Below, piece after piece: positions 5,960-6,650 of a stretch of DNA of 6,650 nucleotides (positions are counted from its first letter, which is position 1; every line of letters begins with the position of its first letter). The translations under genes and the position numbers were made by a program. The stretch lies in the NCBI GenBank assembly GCA_964555705.1, contig CAZKTN010000064.1:1-6650 (forward strand). The letters are read 5' to 3'. This DNA is from ZLKRG44 sp964555705. Lineage in GTDB: Bacteria; Planctomycetota; Phycisphaerae; Phycisphaerales; SM1A02. The notes under the pieces are model-generated. The model was given only the letters and a program-made list of their open reading frames with translations. It searched no databases and was not told where the DNA came from.

Positions 5960-6649
5960 TCACGCCTTCCGCGGAACGCGCGAGAGATCGAAGGCCGGAG
6001 GCGGCGGGCAGTCGGGGTTGACCCACTGGATCACGGCGGCCCATCCCGCGCTCTCCTCGTCGTGCGGCAGGTATCCGCGGATCGCCGTGATGGCATCCCA
6101 CCCATCATGCAGATGCGCGGTGAGGACGGGATCGCTCACCTCAGCGCGCTTGACGCGGCTGATGTAGTCGTCGGGCGCAACGGCGCCTGCGACACGCCCG
6201 TACCCGGGCATGCGGCTGCCGCCGACCATGCGCCACAGTCGCTGGGCGCGCACGAGCCCGCGCGTGGCCTCGGTGAGCGATCGGCCCAGCCCATGATGCT
6301 GGTGCCCTGGATGCACGAAGAGGTCGGCCCCGTAGAGGGTGTGCCCTTCGGGATCGTGGTCGGAGAAGGTGCCGCCAGCCGTGAGCGCATCCCACGAGTC
6401 GTCGACATGGAAGTGCATCATGTTCACGCGCAGCGTGAAGTGCGCGCCCGCGACGGCGGACGAAGGCGAATGCTCCACCACAAACTGCCCCTCCGGATAC
6501 AGCGCATGATGCGCCCTCAGTTCCGCATCGGTGTAGGGGCGCTCGGTGGGGTAGACCGCCGCGCAGATCGCGGAGATCTGCGGGTGGTCATCCTCGCGCA
6601 TGAGGCGGATGACGTAGCCGTCAGGAAGGTGGCGCTGTGCGGTGTCCAT
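5960..6649 (-). CDS. GNAT-family acetyltransferase, YhcX N-terminal-domain type
   Basis: This 229-residue protein begins at an ATG one base from the window edge, so an upstream start and any ribosome-binding site are out of view. Motif A, GADLFVHPGHQHHGLGRSL (107-125), has the acetyl-CoA pyrophosphate loop as Q117-H-H-G-L-G122. Downstream, GGSRMPGYGR (143-152), VSDPVLTAHLHDGWDAITAI (171-190), GYLPHDEESAGWA (192-204) and the final VN match, from memory, a GNAT subgroup that in Bacillus YhcX is fused in front of a carbon-nitrogen hydrolase (nitrilase) domain. Here the GNAT domain stands alone, ending in a Pro-rich tail; a hydrolase gene, if any, would lie outside the window. The acceptor substrate is unknown. 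It converges on the glycosylase with one base between the stop codons, so there is no room for a terminator and the messages must overlap. A direct role with the pump is not indicated. Confidence 0.85.
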   Translation of the reverse strand: MDTAQRHLPDGYVIRLMREDDHPQISAICAAVYPTERPYTDAELRAHHALYPEGQFVVEHSPSSAVAGAHFTLRVNMMHFHVDDSWDALTAGGTFSDHDPEGHTLYGADLFVHPGHQHHGLGRSLTEATRGLVRAQRLWRMVGGSRMPGYGRVAGAVAPDDYISRVKRAEVSDPVLTAHLHDGWDAITAIRGYLPHDEESAGWAAVIQWVNPDCPPPPAFDLSRVPRKA

Positions 6650-6650
6650 C

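Noticed and set aside
6562..6582. Inverted repeat CGCAGATC / GATCTGCG with a 5-nt loop.
   Set aside because: It is internal to the GNAT coding sequence, has no T-tract, and is not placed at a start or stop; no function can be supported.

Overview
The window comes from a high-GC (by eye about two thirds G+C) Gram-negative bacterium. It encodes an outer-membrane efflux lipoprotein and a periplasmic adaptor, so an outer membrane is implied. The phylum cannot be fixed from sequence alone; proteobacterial and PVC/planctomycete lineages both remain possible. The window is almost completely coding, with seven genes packed end to end, several overlapping by one to a few tens of bases. There is no non-coding stretch over 300 bases, and I see no RNA gene, mobile element or CRISPR array.

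Left block (minus strand, 3166 to 4): a tight four-gene operon read leftward. In order it holds a 65-residue YtcA/AaeX-type small membrane protein, an HlyD/MdtN-type membrane fusion protein, a compact FUSC-superfamily inner-membrane protein (MdtO/AaeB type), and a fusion of a SemiSWEET-like PQ-loop domain with an extracytoplasmic thioredoxin domain. The first three match the first three gene types of the E. coli ytcA-mdtN-mdtO-mdtP efflux locus.

Centre (3160-3182): two divergent operons start only 9 bp apart. Both start codons lie inside a perfect inverted repeat with 8-bp arms. Each arm also offers a TAGCAT -10-like hexamer to the opposite gene, which suggests a symmetric promoter/operator with leaderless or nearly leaderless transcripts.

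Right block (plus strand, 3176 to 5958): the missing outer-membrane channel (TolC/NodT/MdtP-type lipoprotein) is followed, through a TGATG stop/start overlap, by an AlkX/YcaQ-type DNA glycosylase with a Q-V-D catalytic motif. On the far right a GNAT acetyltransferase (minus strand, 6649 to 5960) converges on the glycosylase with one base between the two stop codons.

Together the two divergent operons supply all parts of a FUSC-type tripartite exporter plus two unexpected partners: a DNA glycosylase of a family known to unhook interstrand crosslinks, and a membrane-tethered thioredoxin. The most interesting hypothesis is a genotoxin export-and-repair locus under one shared operator. This is inferred from gene order and has not been shown.
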